A stretch of DNA of 64,000 bases from Cycas panzhihuaensis (Eukaryota; Cycadophyta), in contig CM041465.1 of the NCBI GenBank assembly GCA_023213395.1, positions 56,985,741 through 57,049,740 on the forward strand. Reading direction: 5' to 3'. The position numbers were made by a program, and so were the translations under genes. Position 1 is the stretch's first letter. Every line of letters begins with the position of its first letter. The notes below the pieces were generated by a model that was not told the DNA's origin, did no database searches, and was given only the letters and a program-made list of their open reading frames with translations. Positions 21,250 through 31,150 of this stretch are shown here, piece after piece.

Positions 21250-22180
21250 ATGGCCTTAATTTATTCATTCAGTGAGTTAGATAAGTTCATAGGTCAAAAC
21301 TATATTGCCTAGAAAATTAAGATAGAGGGACTCTTAATTGCAAAAAATGCATAGGAGATTATTTCCAAAAAATAAATGAAACCGACCATAGGAAATGCTG
21401 CAAAAACTAGTTGGGAAGAAAGAGATACACAAGCTTTGGCCATAATCACCTTCTCTATAAGTGATTTAGTTCTAACTTATATTAGTGAAGCCATCTCCTC
21501 TATTAAAGCTTGGAAAGCCCTAGCTTCACTATTTAGTCAAAAGAATGAAGCCCTCATCATTTCTTTAAGAGAACAACTTTATTGGCTTCATTTACAAGAG
21601 GGAGAACAGGTTTTAGATTTCATCACCAAATTGGTGGGCATCAAAGACAATCTAGCCTTTGCAGGCAAGCCAATGTCAGTCATTGAAATTATTCGCGTAA
21701 TACTCAATAAATTACCAAAATCTTTTGCTAATTTGGTAAATACTCTTACTGTTGGGGGACAAACCAAAACCATAACTTTTGATATTTTATGTGGTCACCT
21801 TCTTCAACAAGAGCAGAGAATCTGTAGGTATGAAAAGGAAGTAGAGGTCGAAGAAGCCTTTGTCTCAAGGCTCAAGATTAGTGAACGAGGAGGAAGAAGT
21901 GCAAGAGGAAGATCAGTTGAGACAAGAACTGACAGAGGGAGATTTTTCAGAGGAATAGTTAGGGGAAGATCATCAGATACACGGGTATGCTATCATTACA
22001 GGAGAACTAGTCACATTGCTACAGAATGCAAAACAACAGAAAGTCTCCCTTCCTATTATAGTGGAAGGTATGGACACCTCTTAAGCAATTGTTTTTATAA
22101 AAGATCTGACATTTCAAAAGGTAAGCATGTTGAAGGCAATTACAACGAGGAACAATCCAAGGATGAAGACAAAGAATAGA
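21250..22180 (+). pseudogene. copia gag (element D)
   Basis: ATG at 21250 (MALIYSFSELDKFIGQNYIA), same frame as the long open stretch 21376-22179. Motifs: TSWEERDTQALAIITFSIS, SIKAWKALASLFSQKNEA, WLHLQEGEQVLDFITKLVGI, ILNKLPKSFANLVNTLTVGG, LCGHLLQQEQRI. An Arg/Gly-rich stretch precedes two zinc knuckles that have each lost cysteines (CYHYRRTSHIATEC and YYSGRYGHLLSNC); J keeps the second Cys of the first knuckle. Three early stops in the N-terminal 40 codons. Confidence 0.88.
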
Positions 22181-22816
22181 TTGCTTTTGCTGCTGCCCTA
22201 GTATCATTTGCTTGATATAGTGAGAATTGGTTTGTTGACTCTATCACCTCAAATCTCATGATTGGTAGAAAAGATTGGTTCGAAACTTTGCAGCCATATT
22301 CGACAAACAAAATTGTAGAGTTGGGTGATGATTACTCTATGAAATTTAAAGGCAAGGGAACCATAGCGATCCAAATCAAGCAAGAGATCAAACAAATTGG
22401 CAATGTTTTATTTGTGCCAAGTTTGAAAAATAATCTTCTTTTTGTTTCATAATTAAGAAAGAAGAAACTTCAGGTAGTTTTCATGAAGATGGAAAATGTT
22501 ATATTCCCACATGAAAAACATAGGTGAAATCATTGCTGAAGGAATAGAAACTAATAATATTTATAAGTTAGTTTCTACTCCTATTATCTCATTTGTAAAA
22601 ACTCTTACTGTTCAGAATAATGATAATGAAATTTGGCATTCTCGCTATGGACACATTGTAGATGATAGATTAAAAATGCTAAAAGTTTTTGATATGGTCA
22701 ATGGCCTGCTTGCTAATTTCACAATAAACTCCTCTATTTGTAAAAGTTGTATGTTAGGGAAACAAAATAGAATGCCATTCCTAGAAAGTAACTAGAGATC
22801 GAAAGGAAAATTATAA
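22181..22816 (+). pseudogene. copia protease and integrase zinc module (element D)
   Basis: NWFVDSITSNLM replaces the usual DSG(A/T)SNHM, so the protease active-site Gly is changed. Then GKGTIAIQIKQ, NVLFVPSLKNNLLFVS, stop, ETNNIYKLVSTPI, and the integrase zinc module IWHSRYGHI ... CKSCMLGKQNR. Frame breaks near 22450-22500. Confidence 0.85.
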
Positions 22817-23683
22817 TTGATTCATAGTGATATATGTGGACCAATCACACTGAACTCTGTAAATGGTGCTAGGTACTTCTTTACTTTTATAGATGACTTT
22901 ACTGGGAAAGCTTTGGTGTTTTTCATCTTTAATAAATCTGAAGCTCTTGATTGCTTTAAAGAATTTAAAGCTCAAGTTGAGTTGGAAAGTGGCCACAACA
23001 TAAAAATGTTTAGGATAGACGGAGGTGGAAAATACGTTTCAAATGAATTTTCAAGGTTTTGTAAAATTCATGGAATTCATAGATAAATCACTACTCCATA
23101 CACACCACAATCAAATGGAGTAGCTAAAAGACTGAATAGGACCATAACAGAAATGACCCGATGCATGATCAAGGAGAAAGATGTCTCAGATATATATTGG
23201 TCTAAAGCAATTAATACTGGTATTTATTTAATAAATAGATGTTCCACAAAGACACTTGACAAAGTCACTCCAGAGGAAGCATGGATAGGTAGAAGACTAG
23301 ATGTAAGTTATCTAAGAACATTTGGATGAACTTCCTATGTGCATATTCCAACTCAAAAAAGACCAAAATTAGATGATAAAGGCATTGAATGCATTATGGT
23401 CGAATATAGTACAAAATCAAAAGCCTATTGCTACATAGATGTAAAAACAAAGAAAATCTATGTAAGCAAAATTGTAACCTTTGATAAAGGCATCTCAATA
23501 AGTAAAGATACTGCTTGCTCTCAAAACAAAATAATATTGGAGGAAAATGCAGAATCAACCAATAAAAATAATCCAGTTGAGGAAGAGTCAACTTCTCAAG
23601 AAGACACAAGAGAATCAACTTCTTAGGAAGAGTTAGGAACATTGACTGAAGAAGAAAGACATGCGAATTTCTAAGAAAAGAGA
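22817..23683 (+). pseudogene. copia integrase (element D)
   Basis: MIHSDICGPITLNSVNGA (first Asp), TFIDDFTGKALVFF, FRIDGGGKYVSNEF (second Asp), stop at 23084, then NGVAKRLNRT with Lys for the catalytic Glu (about 23134). The C-terminal part HIPTQKRPKLDDKGIECIMV follows after a stop. A Glu/Ser/Thr-rich linker leads to RT. Confidence 0.9.
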
Positions 23684-25285
23684 TTGCGTAAGTGGTATCT
23701 AAAAATAGTTGAAGAATCAAAAGGAGATATGTTCGAGCATAGAACTAGATCTCAAAGGCATCAAACTTTGGCCTGTTCGGTCAAACCTCAAAGTTTTAAA
23801 GAAGTTTGCCAGAAAACAGAATGGAAAAAATCCATGGACAAAGAAATCAACTACATAAATCAAAACAACACTTGGGAATTGGTTTCCCCTCTAAGAGATA
23901 AGCTATTGTAGGTTGTAAATGAGCATACGGAATAAAAGAAAAATCAGATGGAAGCATAGAGAAGCATACAACTCGACTTGTAGCAAAAGGATACACCCAA
24001 ATAATAGGCATCGATTATGAAGAAACATTTGCCCTTGTAGCAAAGCTCATTATTGTTCGCATAGTTATAGCTTTGGCAGCTTAATATAGATAGGAACTGG
24101 TGCAATTAGATGTCAAAAGTGCCTTTTTGAATGGTGACCTCAGTGAAGAAGTTTATATGGAACAACCACCTGGGTATATAAGGAAAGGAGAAGAATATCT
24201 GGTTTGTAGATTGAAAAAGGTATTATATGGTCTAAAGCAAGCACCTAGAGCCTAGCATGCTAAATTAGATCATCATATTCAAAAAGAAGGTTTCAATAGA
24301 TGTGAAGTCGATCCAAGTTTTTACATTAAGAGACAAAAAGGCTTGATTACCATAATTGTGGTGTATGTAGATGGTTTAATTGTCACAGGGAATGATCAAG
24401 AAACTATCAGTAGAGTGAAATCACAGATGGAAATTTTTTTTGAAATAACTAATATGGGTGCACTTCACTACTATCTTGGCATAGAAATTAGTCAAGCAGA
24501 AAACGAGATCTTCATCTCACAATCCAAGTATGCCAAAAATCTACTAAAAAGGCTCAATATGGAGCAATGCAATCCATGTGCTACATCTATGGAAGCTGGT
24601 TGTGTTCTAACTTCTAATGAAGGCAAATAACAAGAAGTAAATAACTCTCTTCAGACAACTTGTGGGAAGTCTCATTTACTTAACAACTACTAGACAAGAT
24701 ATATATATTTTTGTTGGAGTTATTTTCAGATTTATACACAATCCAAAGATCATTCATTGGAATGCTGCGAAGAGAATCTTGAGATATATCAAAGGTACTT
24801 TGGATGTTGGACTGAATATACTAGAGCAAATGAACCAGGCTTAATTGGATTCATTGATTTTGATTAGGCTATAGAATCTCAGGAAAGAAAGTCAACATCA
24901 GGGTATTGCTTCAGTCTTGGAACAATTGTAACATCATGGAGCAGCAAAAGCAACTAACATCGGCTCAATCTTTAATAGAAGCAAAATATAAAACTGCAGT
25001 AAGTGCAACTTGTGAAGTAGTTTGGCTGAGATAGGTCTTGAATGATCTAAATCAAGGTTGTCAAAAGGCAACTAAAATCTACTATGACAATCAAAGTGTG
25101 ATCAAACTTACTAAGAATCTTGTGTTTCATGCACGAACCAAACATATAGAAATTTATCATAACTTCACTAGAGAAAAGGTTAAGAATAAAGAGATTGATT
25201 TACAATATTGTAGCAGTGAACAAGAACTTGTAGATATCTTTACAAAACCATTATTGAAAGATAAATTTATGTACTTCTAGGATTT
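23684..25285 (+). pseudogene. copia reverse transcriptase and RNase H (element D)
   Basis: [68 protein letters not shown], then VVYVDGLIVTGND at 24358-24396: the YVDD box is YVDG, so polymerase activity would be lost. Connection LHYYLGIEISQAENEIF. RNase H ends with FHARTKHIEIYHNFTREKV and ELVDIFTKPLLKDKF at about 25275. Stops near 23909, 24085, 24256 and 24629. Confidence 0.9.
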
Positions 25286-25313
25286 ACTTGGAATGAAAAA
25301 CAAAGGATAAAAC

Positions 25314-25553
25314 ATTAAGGGAGGGTGTTAGAGCATTAATGTTTTATCCTAAGTTATGTACTATAGGACTCTATGTAAATTAAGGGTTAGGTGTCATGGT
25401 TCCCCTTTTGTGTTAAGATGACACTTGTCACACATTGACAATTGTCATTTATGTACAAATCGGTTATGTAAAATTAGTTGTATAAAGGGAGATCAATTCT
25501 CTCGTCAAATCAATGAAAAATTAATTAATTCTCTTTAATTATGTTTTCTTTCA
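25314..25553 (+). repeat. PPT and 3' LTR of copia D
   Basis: PPT ATTAAGGGAGGG (25314-25325), LTR 25326-25553 starting TGTTAGAGCATTAATG, then TSD TGATT. Confidence 0.93.
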
Positions 25554-25987
25554 TGATTGTGACCATAGGTAACAATCGTTCCCCAAAAGGCATGCATTTG
25601 GTTTTTTATTGGTCATTTTTCCACCATTTTGGTGAGAGAGCCGAGTTATTGGATATAGTGTCATCTTTCCTAATAGGAGACATTATGGAAAAGATCTCTG
25701 GTGATGTTAAAGGCCATTATGCAGTGATATTGCTTAATAAAATCAAGAGTTACATGGAATTGTGTATCATAGGCATGATTATGATTGATGTATGATGTTC
25801 TGATTGATGCTATAATGATGTTGTTATATTGCGATGCTATTGTTATACTTCATTGATGGATTTATGAGTGCATATGATATTATATGTGATGTATTATGAG
25901 ATTGACATGTTGACCAAACCCTAGATAGACTATCAAAAGTGGCCTTTGACAAGTGTACTTTCTAAGGGGCAAAGAGTGAGGTCAACA
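25554..25987 (+). repeat. LTR B, right fragment
   Basis: Starts with the second TGATT of D. Homologous to the right end of LTR C: TTGCTTAATAAAA, a GTTGACC..CCTAGA.TAGACTA block, GACAAGTGTAC and the terminal GTCAACA at 25987. With the two other fragments and one TSD copy each removed, LTR B is about 821 bp, matching 831 and 844 bp for C. Confidence 0.8.
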
Positions 25988-26282
25988 AAGGCATTTTGGA
26001 TAATTGTCTAGAACTTTGTATGTCCCCAACTCCGAAGGCTTGAATGTACAGTCCAACACATCCTTTCCAAGATGCTTAATATGCCTCCTTGCCTGGTTCT
26101 CTCTTGGAAACTAAATTAAACCTTTTCCAATAGAAAAGTGACGTATGACATGTAAACATTTGGTACAATGTCAGTGTTAACAGACCACTGCCTGCCTAAG
26201 AGCATTCTATAGAAAGGTTTAACATCAACCACCACTATGCCAATAATAACGACCACCTGGGGACTGATGACCACACTCACCA
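25988..26282 (-). pseudogene. Ty3 protease C-terminal part (element H, left piece)
   Basis: Reverse strand gives VVIIGIVVVDVKPFYRMLLG, RQWSVN, YVTFLLEK: the C-terminal half of a Ty3 retropepsin (LLGRxW motif). Its N-terminal half (FYISLKIHDKYILHNCI) is at 41175-41495, on the other side of element G. Left end is cut by LTR B. Confidence 0.7.
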
Positions 26283-26622
26283 TGTAACAAGCTTAACCTT
26301 GTTACCTCTCTAACATACAAAACTAAAGCAAGATAACCAAAACTAGATGGAGGTAGATAGAGTGGAACATGGAAATCAAGAGCACCAAAAGAGAACCAAA
26401 AGGACATTGAAGTGAATCCCAATAGAATTATATTGATCAACATAAGATTACAATGAGTAGGGTGCCATACATATAGAAGGATCACCCCATTTTCATATTG
26501 TCTTGCCGCTAATCTAACCAATCATACATTTCCTCTATTATTAAATGCTCATAACCTTAACATCCTTAACCCGTAACTTCCTAATATATTAACCCTTTAA
26601 CATGTGGTGTAGGTTCACTACA
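26283..26622 (-). repeat. 3' LTR of element G
   Basis: 340 bp; on the minus strand starts TGTAGTGAACCTACACC and ends TTGTTACA. A minus-strand ORF here (26225-26521) is not coding. Confidence 0.88.
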
Positions 26623-26660
26623 TGCTCTCTCCCCTCAGATGCTTTGCCCTCAAAGCATCT
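26623..26660 (-). other. PPT and hairpin of element G
   Basis: PPT complement TGCTCTCTCCCCTC (26623-26636); then a perfect 10-bp hairpin AGATGCTTTG-CCCT-CAAAGCATCT (26637-26660), with loop AGGG on the element's RNA strand. Confidence 0.8.
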
Positions 26661-27039
26661 TAATACAAAAACACATGCACCCACCACTTGTTGCTGCTAG
26701 AATGTCATAGGTAGATGTATCATCCTTGTGCTAAAATATAGAAACTGTTGCTAAGACCTCTCCCATTAGGTGGGGATAGGTACTAGAGAAGTGTGGCCCT
26801 TTTGGATAGATGTCATCATCAAAAAAATGAGGGCCCATGGTGTAATAATGTGGGTGCCCACAAAAGTAAGGTCCCAAATATTCCTACAACCTAAATGATG
26901 GCAATCCGTTTGAAGTAGACTTGGGTTGCTTGGTGATGCTTCTTCCTACTTCATGCTGCATGGGGGGACGATCATGGTCCTCCACTTTCTCCTTAGCTAA
27001 GTGGTCGTTGATCTCCACTTCCTCTTCAATTGTGTGGTT
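26661..27039 (-). pseudogene. gag C-terminal part of element G, left of C
   Basis: Minus-strand frame HTIEEEVEINDHLAKEKVED, then PPMQHEVGRSITKQP. It joins in frame to the piece ending NLNEHIWD at about 37680 once C and one TSD copy are left out. No known domain; probably a gag tail. Confidence 0.5.
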
Positions 27040-27870
27040 TGTTGGGACATAATTTGACACGTTGGGCTATGAGGAGACCAGAGATAGGTTGTGTAACCTT
27101 GGATGTGCAAGTACGGACCGTACAGAGGTATGCATGGGGCAGAAAAGTGGAAAAAATAGCATTCTGGGTACGTATGACAGGTGCGTACCTGAAAAGGTAC
27201 GCAACATAGTATACGTACCTTCGACAGTACGCAAGCAAACGGAGAAGGTACGCACGACAGGACTTGATAGATGGATACCTGGGATGACGCTAGACGTATG
27301 TACGGACGTATAGATGGTTAGAGACAACAATTAAGAAGGTTAACTAATGGTTAACAAAAGGTACGCTTATGACTAAAAAGGTACGGTTATGACAGGGAGT
27401 CATAACCCTTCAGCCAAAGGACACCAAGGAATCGTATTTAAGAGACTTCACAAGGATCATTTGGCTAGGGTGAGAGCCAAGTATTCAGACACTCAATGGT
27501 ATGGGAACCAGTACGTATGACAATAGCCTAAAGTAGTGTATAATGTTGTGTACCTTTCGGGTATGCATGTGACAGTAGCAGTGTATGTGGCTGGAATGCA
27601 CAGGGAATGCATTCTAGCACGACTTATTGCTTAATAAAAGAAGAGTTGCATGGAAATGTTGATTCAATGTGTTTTGTGAATATTGGATGTTGAATATGCG
27701 TTGATTACTGTATTGCTGTGTGTAAACTGTAATATGATTATGTGGAATTATTAATAAATCTGTGTGATCTATGTGGATGAATATGTTGACTGTATCCTAG
27801 ACTAGACTACTTAGGTTACCTTGACAAGTGTACCTATCTCACGAGTGTAGTGAGATACCTAAAGTCAACA
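27040..27870 (+). repeat. 5' LTR of element C
   Basis: 831 bp, TGTTGGGACA...AAGTCAACA. At least ten GTACG/CGTAC motifs between 27108 and 27515. GTATTTAAGAG TATA-like box near 27434 and GCTTAATAAAAG (possible polyadenylation signal) near 27629. Open frames on both strands at 27062-27330 are judged non-coding. Confidence 0.93.
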
Positions 27871-28012
27871 TTGGTTCCATTGCCTACGTCCACTGAGGAG
27901 GGACTAGGGTCAGGAGTTTCATAGAGGGGGACATGTTCAAAGGACAAAGGACCCTGGCTGTCGTCGTGATGGCAGGCTGTAACTAAGCCTCTGACAGCCA
28001 GCGGACCTTCGA
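27871..28012 (+). other. PBS and short leader of element C
   Basis: TTGGTTCCATTGCCTACG directly follows the LTR. TGG at the start fits a tRNA CCA end, but I cannot name the tRNA. Leader is 142 bp to the gag ATG at 28013. Confidence 0.5.
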
Positions 28013-29233
28013 ATGCCACCTAAGAGGCCTTCGAAGGTGGGAGAGCCACAAAAGGATACTTCACCTAAGGGGAAAGAAACAAGTAGACAGAGAGCATTAC
28101 GATGGTCAAAGGAGTCAAAATTGAGAAGGGCAAAAAGACTAAATTCGCATAATAACGAGACTAAGGGACAGTCCATTGAAGAATCTAAGGCAAGTGGAGC
28201 CCAGACACCTCAGGAGCAAGGAGAGGGAAATAATGGCGAGCAAATGGTATTAACACCTGCCCCAATCAAGTATGATCTATTTAGCCCAGAAAGGGAAGAA
28301 AAACCAAAAGTGAATGAGGAACATACAAACATCCTAAGGAAGGAAGATAATATACCTGTGGAAGATACCTCGAAGGACCTAAGTGATAACGAGAAGAAGG
28401 CAGAGGAAGGTCCCTCGACATATTGGGAAAACAAGTTAACAAGACAACTTTTTGAGGATTCGACAGACAGAGGGTCGGACCAATCATATATAACGGTTAC
28501 ACCATTGACAATACAAGTACTAGGTGTGCCGGAACTTATACACCTAAAGACACCATTCAAAAATCCCCTATTTGGAAAGGAGAGCATTGCAATAAGCACT
28601 CCAAACACACCACCTAAGGAGAAGGGTGAAGAGGGAGAAGTAGAATCCCTTCAAGAGGAAAAAGGAGAAGAATCACTACTGAGTGGAACACCAGTACAGT
28701 CACCCAAGATGGACGACTATAGAGATTTTGGGAAGTTGATCTTTAATGACACCTCAGATGTAGCCGAGCACACATATTTGTTCCAAAACTTGATTGATGT
28801 AAAGAAAATCACGAATGAAGAGGAAATAAAGGCCATATTCGCTTGTACATTAAGGGGAGTACCATTGGCATGGTACAAGGAGTTAAATAAGAAAGACTCA
28901 TGGGCCAAGATAAAGAAATCTTTTGAGGAAAGGTTTCAGAAATTCCAAAGTAATGAAGCAGTGGAAATTGCCTTAAAGGAATTCAAACAAAGACCAGGAG
29001 ATTTGGTATTGACCTATATCAGTCGAATGAAAATCATTACTGCCAACATGATCAATGAGATAGTGACAAATCATAATATGAAGAATTATTTTGTCAGAGG
29101 ACTAATTGAAAAGTTGAGATCTATGATATATGCACATCCATTGAAGTCCTTTAAGAACGCCCATGATTTGGCACTAGATTTTGAAGCAGAAATGGATGCT
29201 CAAGCTGGAGGGCATGACCCCCTCCTACTATGA
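28013..29233 (+). CDS. Ty3 gag, capsid domain (element C)
   Basis: 406 codons from MPPKRPSKVGEPQKDT. The first ~240 residues are low-complexity, Lys/Glu/Pro-rich. Capsid at about residues 250-395: HTYLFQNLIDVKKITNEEEI, FACTLRGVPLAWYKELNKKD, SWAKIKKSFEERFQKF, LKEFKQRPGDLVLTYISRMK, YFVRGLIEKLRS, the classical retrotransposon gag pattern. A TGA at 29231 ends it, but the same frame goes on into a coiled coil and zinc knuckles, so the stop is probably a mutation of one gag-pro frame; programmed readthrough is possible but unsupported. Confidence 0.85.
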   Translation: MPPKRPSKVGEPQKDTSPKGKETSRQRALRWSKESKLRRAKRLNSHNNETKGQSIEESKASGAQTPQEQGEGNNGEQMVLTPAPIKYDLFSPEREEKPKVNEEHTNILRKEDNIPVEDTSKDLSDNEKKAEEGPSTYWENKLTRQLFEDSTDRGSDQSYITVTPLTIQVLGVPELIHLKTPFKNPLFGKESIAISTPNTPPKEKGEEGEVESLQEEKGEESLLSGTPVQSPKMDDYRDFGKLIFNDTSDVAEHTYLFQNLIDVKKITNEEEIKAIFACTLRGVPLAWYKELNKKDSWAKIKKSFEERFQKFQSNEAVEIALKEFKQRPGDLVLTYISRMKIITANMINEIVTNHNMKNYFVRGLIEKLRSMIYAHPLKSFKNAHDLALDFEAEMDAQAGGHDPLLL

Positions 29234-29746
29234 TTACAAGAGGAGATAAGGGAAATAAAGAAAAATCAGCATAACCGACCCTTCTGTCAGGTAGGAATCT
29301 CAGAAGAGGAATCAGAAGTAGAAACTCTGAGAAAGGAAGTAGGAAGATTAAAAAGGAGAAATAATAGAGAAGAGGAAGCAGCAAAGAGGAAAAAAGACCA
29401 CGAATTCAAAGTTGAAAATTGGTGTCACATTTGCGAAGAGAGTTCGCACATGACAAAAGAATGTAAAATCAATCCAAAGAATAGTGCAATGCACCAGAGA
29501 GACAAATGGTGCCACATATGCGATGTGGATACTCATATGACGAAGGATTGTTTCTACAACCCGAGAGGAAGATCATACAGAGGACGAGGTAGGGGAAGAG
29601 GAGGCAACCCACCTCGAAATGTATACACAATGAGGAGTACGCAGGAATCCTCAAAGAAGAAACAACCAATGGGGAGATGCCTCATATGTTTACAATTCGG
29701 ACATTGGAAATCAGAATGGCCAACGAAGTAGGAGTACGAACAAAAA
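29234..29746 (+). pseudogene. gag coiled coil and zinc knuckles 1-3 (element C)
   Basis: Same frame as gag. VETLRKEVGRLKRRNNREEE coiled coil, then CCHC knuckles WCHICEESSHMTKEC and WCHICDVDTHMTKDC, an Arg/Gly box (RGRSYRGRGRGRGG), and CLICLQFGHWKSEW whose last Cys is Trp. Stop TAG at 29729. Confidence 0.85.
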
Positions 29747-31150
29747 TTGTTCGTATGCAACAACTGTGGGCCAAGTGAGCATAGAACGAAAGATTGCAAA
29801 GGGAAATCTAAGGCTACCAATTTAATGACGATCATACCAAAGAGTAAAAATGTAAAACTCCAAAAGAAGCAAAAGGAGAATGTAGAAGAAGGGTATCCAA
29901 ACCCACGAATCAAGATAAATCGATTTCAACAAGCAAAGCAAGTGTTGGAAGAACTGGGCCAGACAGAGACTATGCTGTCGATGGGGAAACTCGAAACCAA
30001 GCATGTGTATGTGAGGAAAAATAGACAAAAGGACAAAGAAAAAATACCGGAAGAACAAAAAACACAATCCCAAGTGGTGCAAATGGAAGAATTGTTTAGG
30101 GGATTACCAGCAAAATATATCCCACGAATGTTGTTGTTGATGGAGAACTTGGTGAAACAATTGCAACTAACAATTCCCCTATGCCAAGTGATAGATTGGA
30201 TTAAAGGAGGAATAGTACAACAACAAGAAATCACCAAGAGTTTGAAAAAAGTGATGCCATCTTTCGACATGGATCCCATGGTGATAATTACAGTTTTGGG
30301 AGAAGAATTTTTGAGAGTAATTATAGACGGAGGTGCGGCTGTGAATGTATTATCCACCTCGACATGGCGAAAGTTGGGGAGCCCGAAGTTGGAAGCAACA
30401 ACTTATTCGCTGAAACTAGCCAATGAATTGTTGGTACGACCTATGGGAAAACTAGCCAACATCAAAGTGGATGTGGTAGGAATCGTTGTCAAAATTGATT
30501 TTACGATCGTGGAAACAGAGAAGGGTGCAACACCCTATCCCGCCTTATTGGGGAGACCTTGGTTGTACAAAACCCAATGTCTCCAAAGCTGGAAAGACGT
30601 AACCTTCACCTTGTCAGATGGAGGGAATGAAGTGGTATTACTAATGTTGGGGAAGAATTCCATTGAGGTGATACCTGACGATGGTTCAAGTACAACCATT
30701 GTGAGTGAAGCAACAACCTCTTCATTTGACGAAGAAAGTCTCTACCATATGGCCGAAGAACCCACCAAATTGATCGACTACCAAGAAGCAGAACCAACTT
30801 ACTTTGGAGAAATTTACAACTGTTCAGACGATGAAAACGGGATGAGATTTGTGGACTACTGGTTGCAAGACGCTTATGAAGTGAACTCTCCTTCTCATAG
30901 GTGTAACTTACTATCCAAATATGTAACTAAAAACATTGATGATAATTCAAATTCTTTTGAGTATATGGTAACTAACGATAGCAGGGTAGATAATACAGAA
31001 ACTAACCTAACCCTAGACCAAAATGTCCCTAGTATACCTAGTTTATTTCATAACTTCATAGTATCTAGTATTAATTTTAACCTCCCTTCTACCTCAGGCG
31101 TGGGTCCTAAGGTAGATCACCTATCCCCCCCCCCCCCTATTACAACCTGA
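29747..31150 (+). CDS. zinc knuckle 4 and Ty3 protease (element C)
   Basis: 467 codons in the gag frame; the first codons belong to a fourth knuckle, CNNCGPSEHRTKDC. Lys-rich spacer, then a helical stretch (MEELFRGLPAKYIPRMLLLM). Retropepsin at residues about 175-290: FLRVIIDGGAAVNVLS (catalytic D with G-G-A in place of S-G-A), then ALLGRPWLYKTQCL. The tail of about 150 residues is Ser/Asn-rich without a known domain. The frame is lost in a run of 13 C at 31125-31137; the next frame is open straight into 31242. Confidence 0.85.
   Translation: MFVCNNCGPSEHRTKDCKGKSKATNLMTIIPKSKNVKLQKKQKENVEEGYPNPRIKINRFQQAKQVLEELGQTETMLSMGKLETKHVYVRKNRQKDKEKIPEEQKTQSQVVQMEELFRGLPAKYIPRMLLLMENLVKQLQLTIPLCQVIDWIKGGIVQQQEITKSLKKVMPSFDMDPMVIITVLGEEFLRVIIDGGAAVNVLSTSTWRKLGSPKLEATTYSLKLANELLVRPMGKLANIKVDVVGIVVKIDFTIVETEKGATPYPALLGRPWLYKTQCLQSWKDVTFTLSDGGNEVVLLMLGKNSIEVIPDDGSSTTIVSEATTSSFDEESLYHMAEEPTKLIDYQEAEPTYFGEIYNCSDDENGMRFVDYWLQDAYEVNSPSHRCNLLSKYVTKNIDDNSNSFEYMVTNDSRVDNTETNLTLDQNVPSIPSLFHNFIVSSINFNLPSTSGVGPKVDHLSPPPPITT

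Larger units (their letters stand above)
20318..25553 (+). mobile_element. complete Ty1/copia element D
   Basis: LTR pair 20318-20547 (230 bp) and 25326-25553 (228 bp), perfect TSD TGATT (20313-20317 and 25554-25558), iMet-type PBS, leader, gag, protease, integrase, RT, RNase H and PPT. The LTRs differ at about 19 sites plus small gaps (about 8%), an old insertion. Catalytic residues are lost in integrase (Glu to Lys) and RT (YVDG). Confidence 0.95.

Noticed and set aside
27062-27330. ORFs on both strands in LTR C, kept in the 3' LTR (36849-37124)
   Set aside because: Both copies descend from one LTR sequence, the region is U3-like and repeat-rich, and no protein signature is seen; openness is chance from few TA-rich words.
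29554-30357. Minus-strand ORFs of 86-143 codons
   Set aside because: Antisense shadows of the open gag-protease frame of C; hydrophobic composition comes from the complement of Lys/Glu-rich codons.
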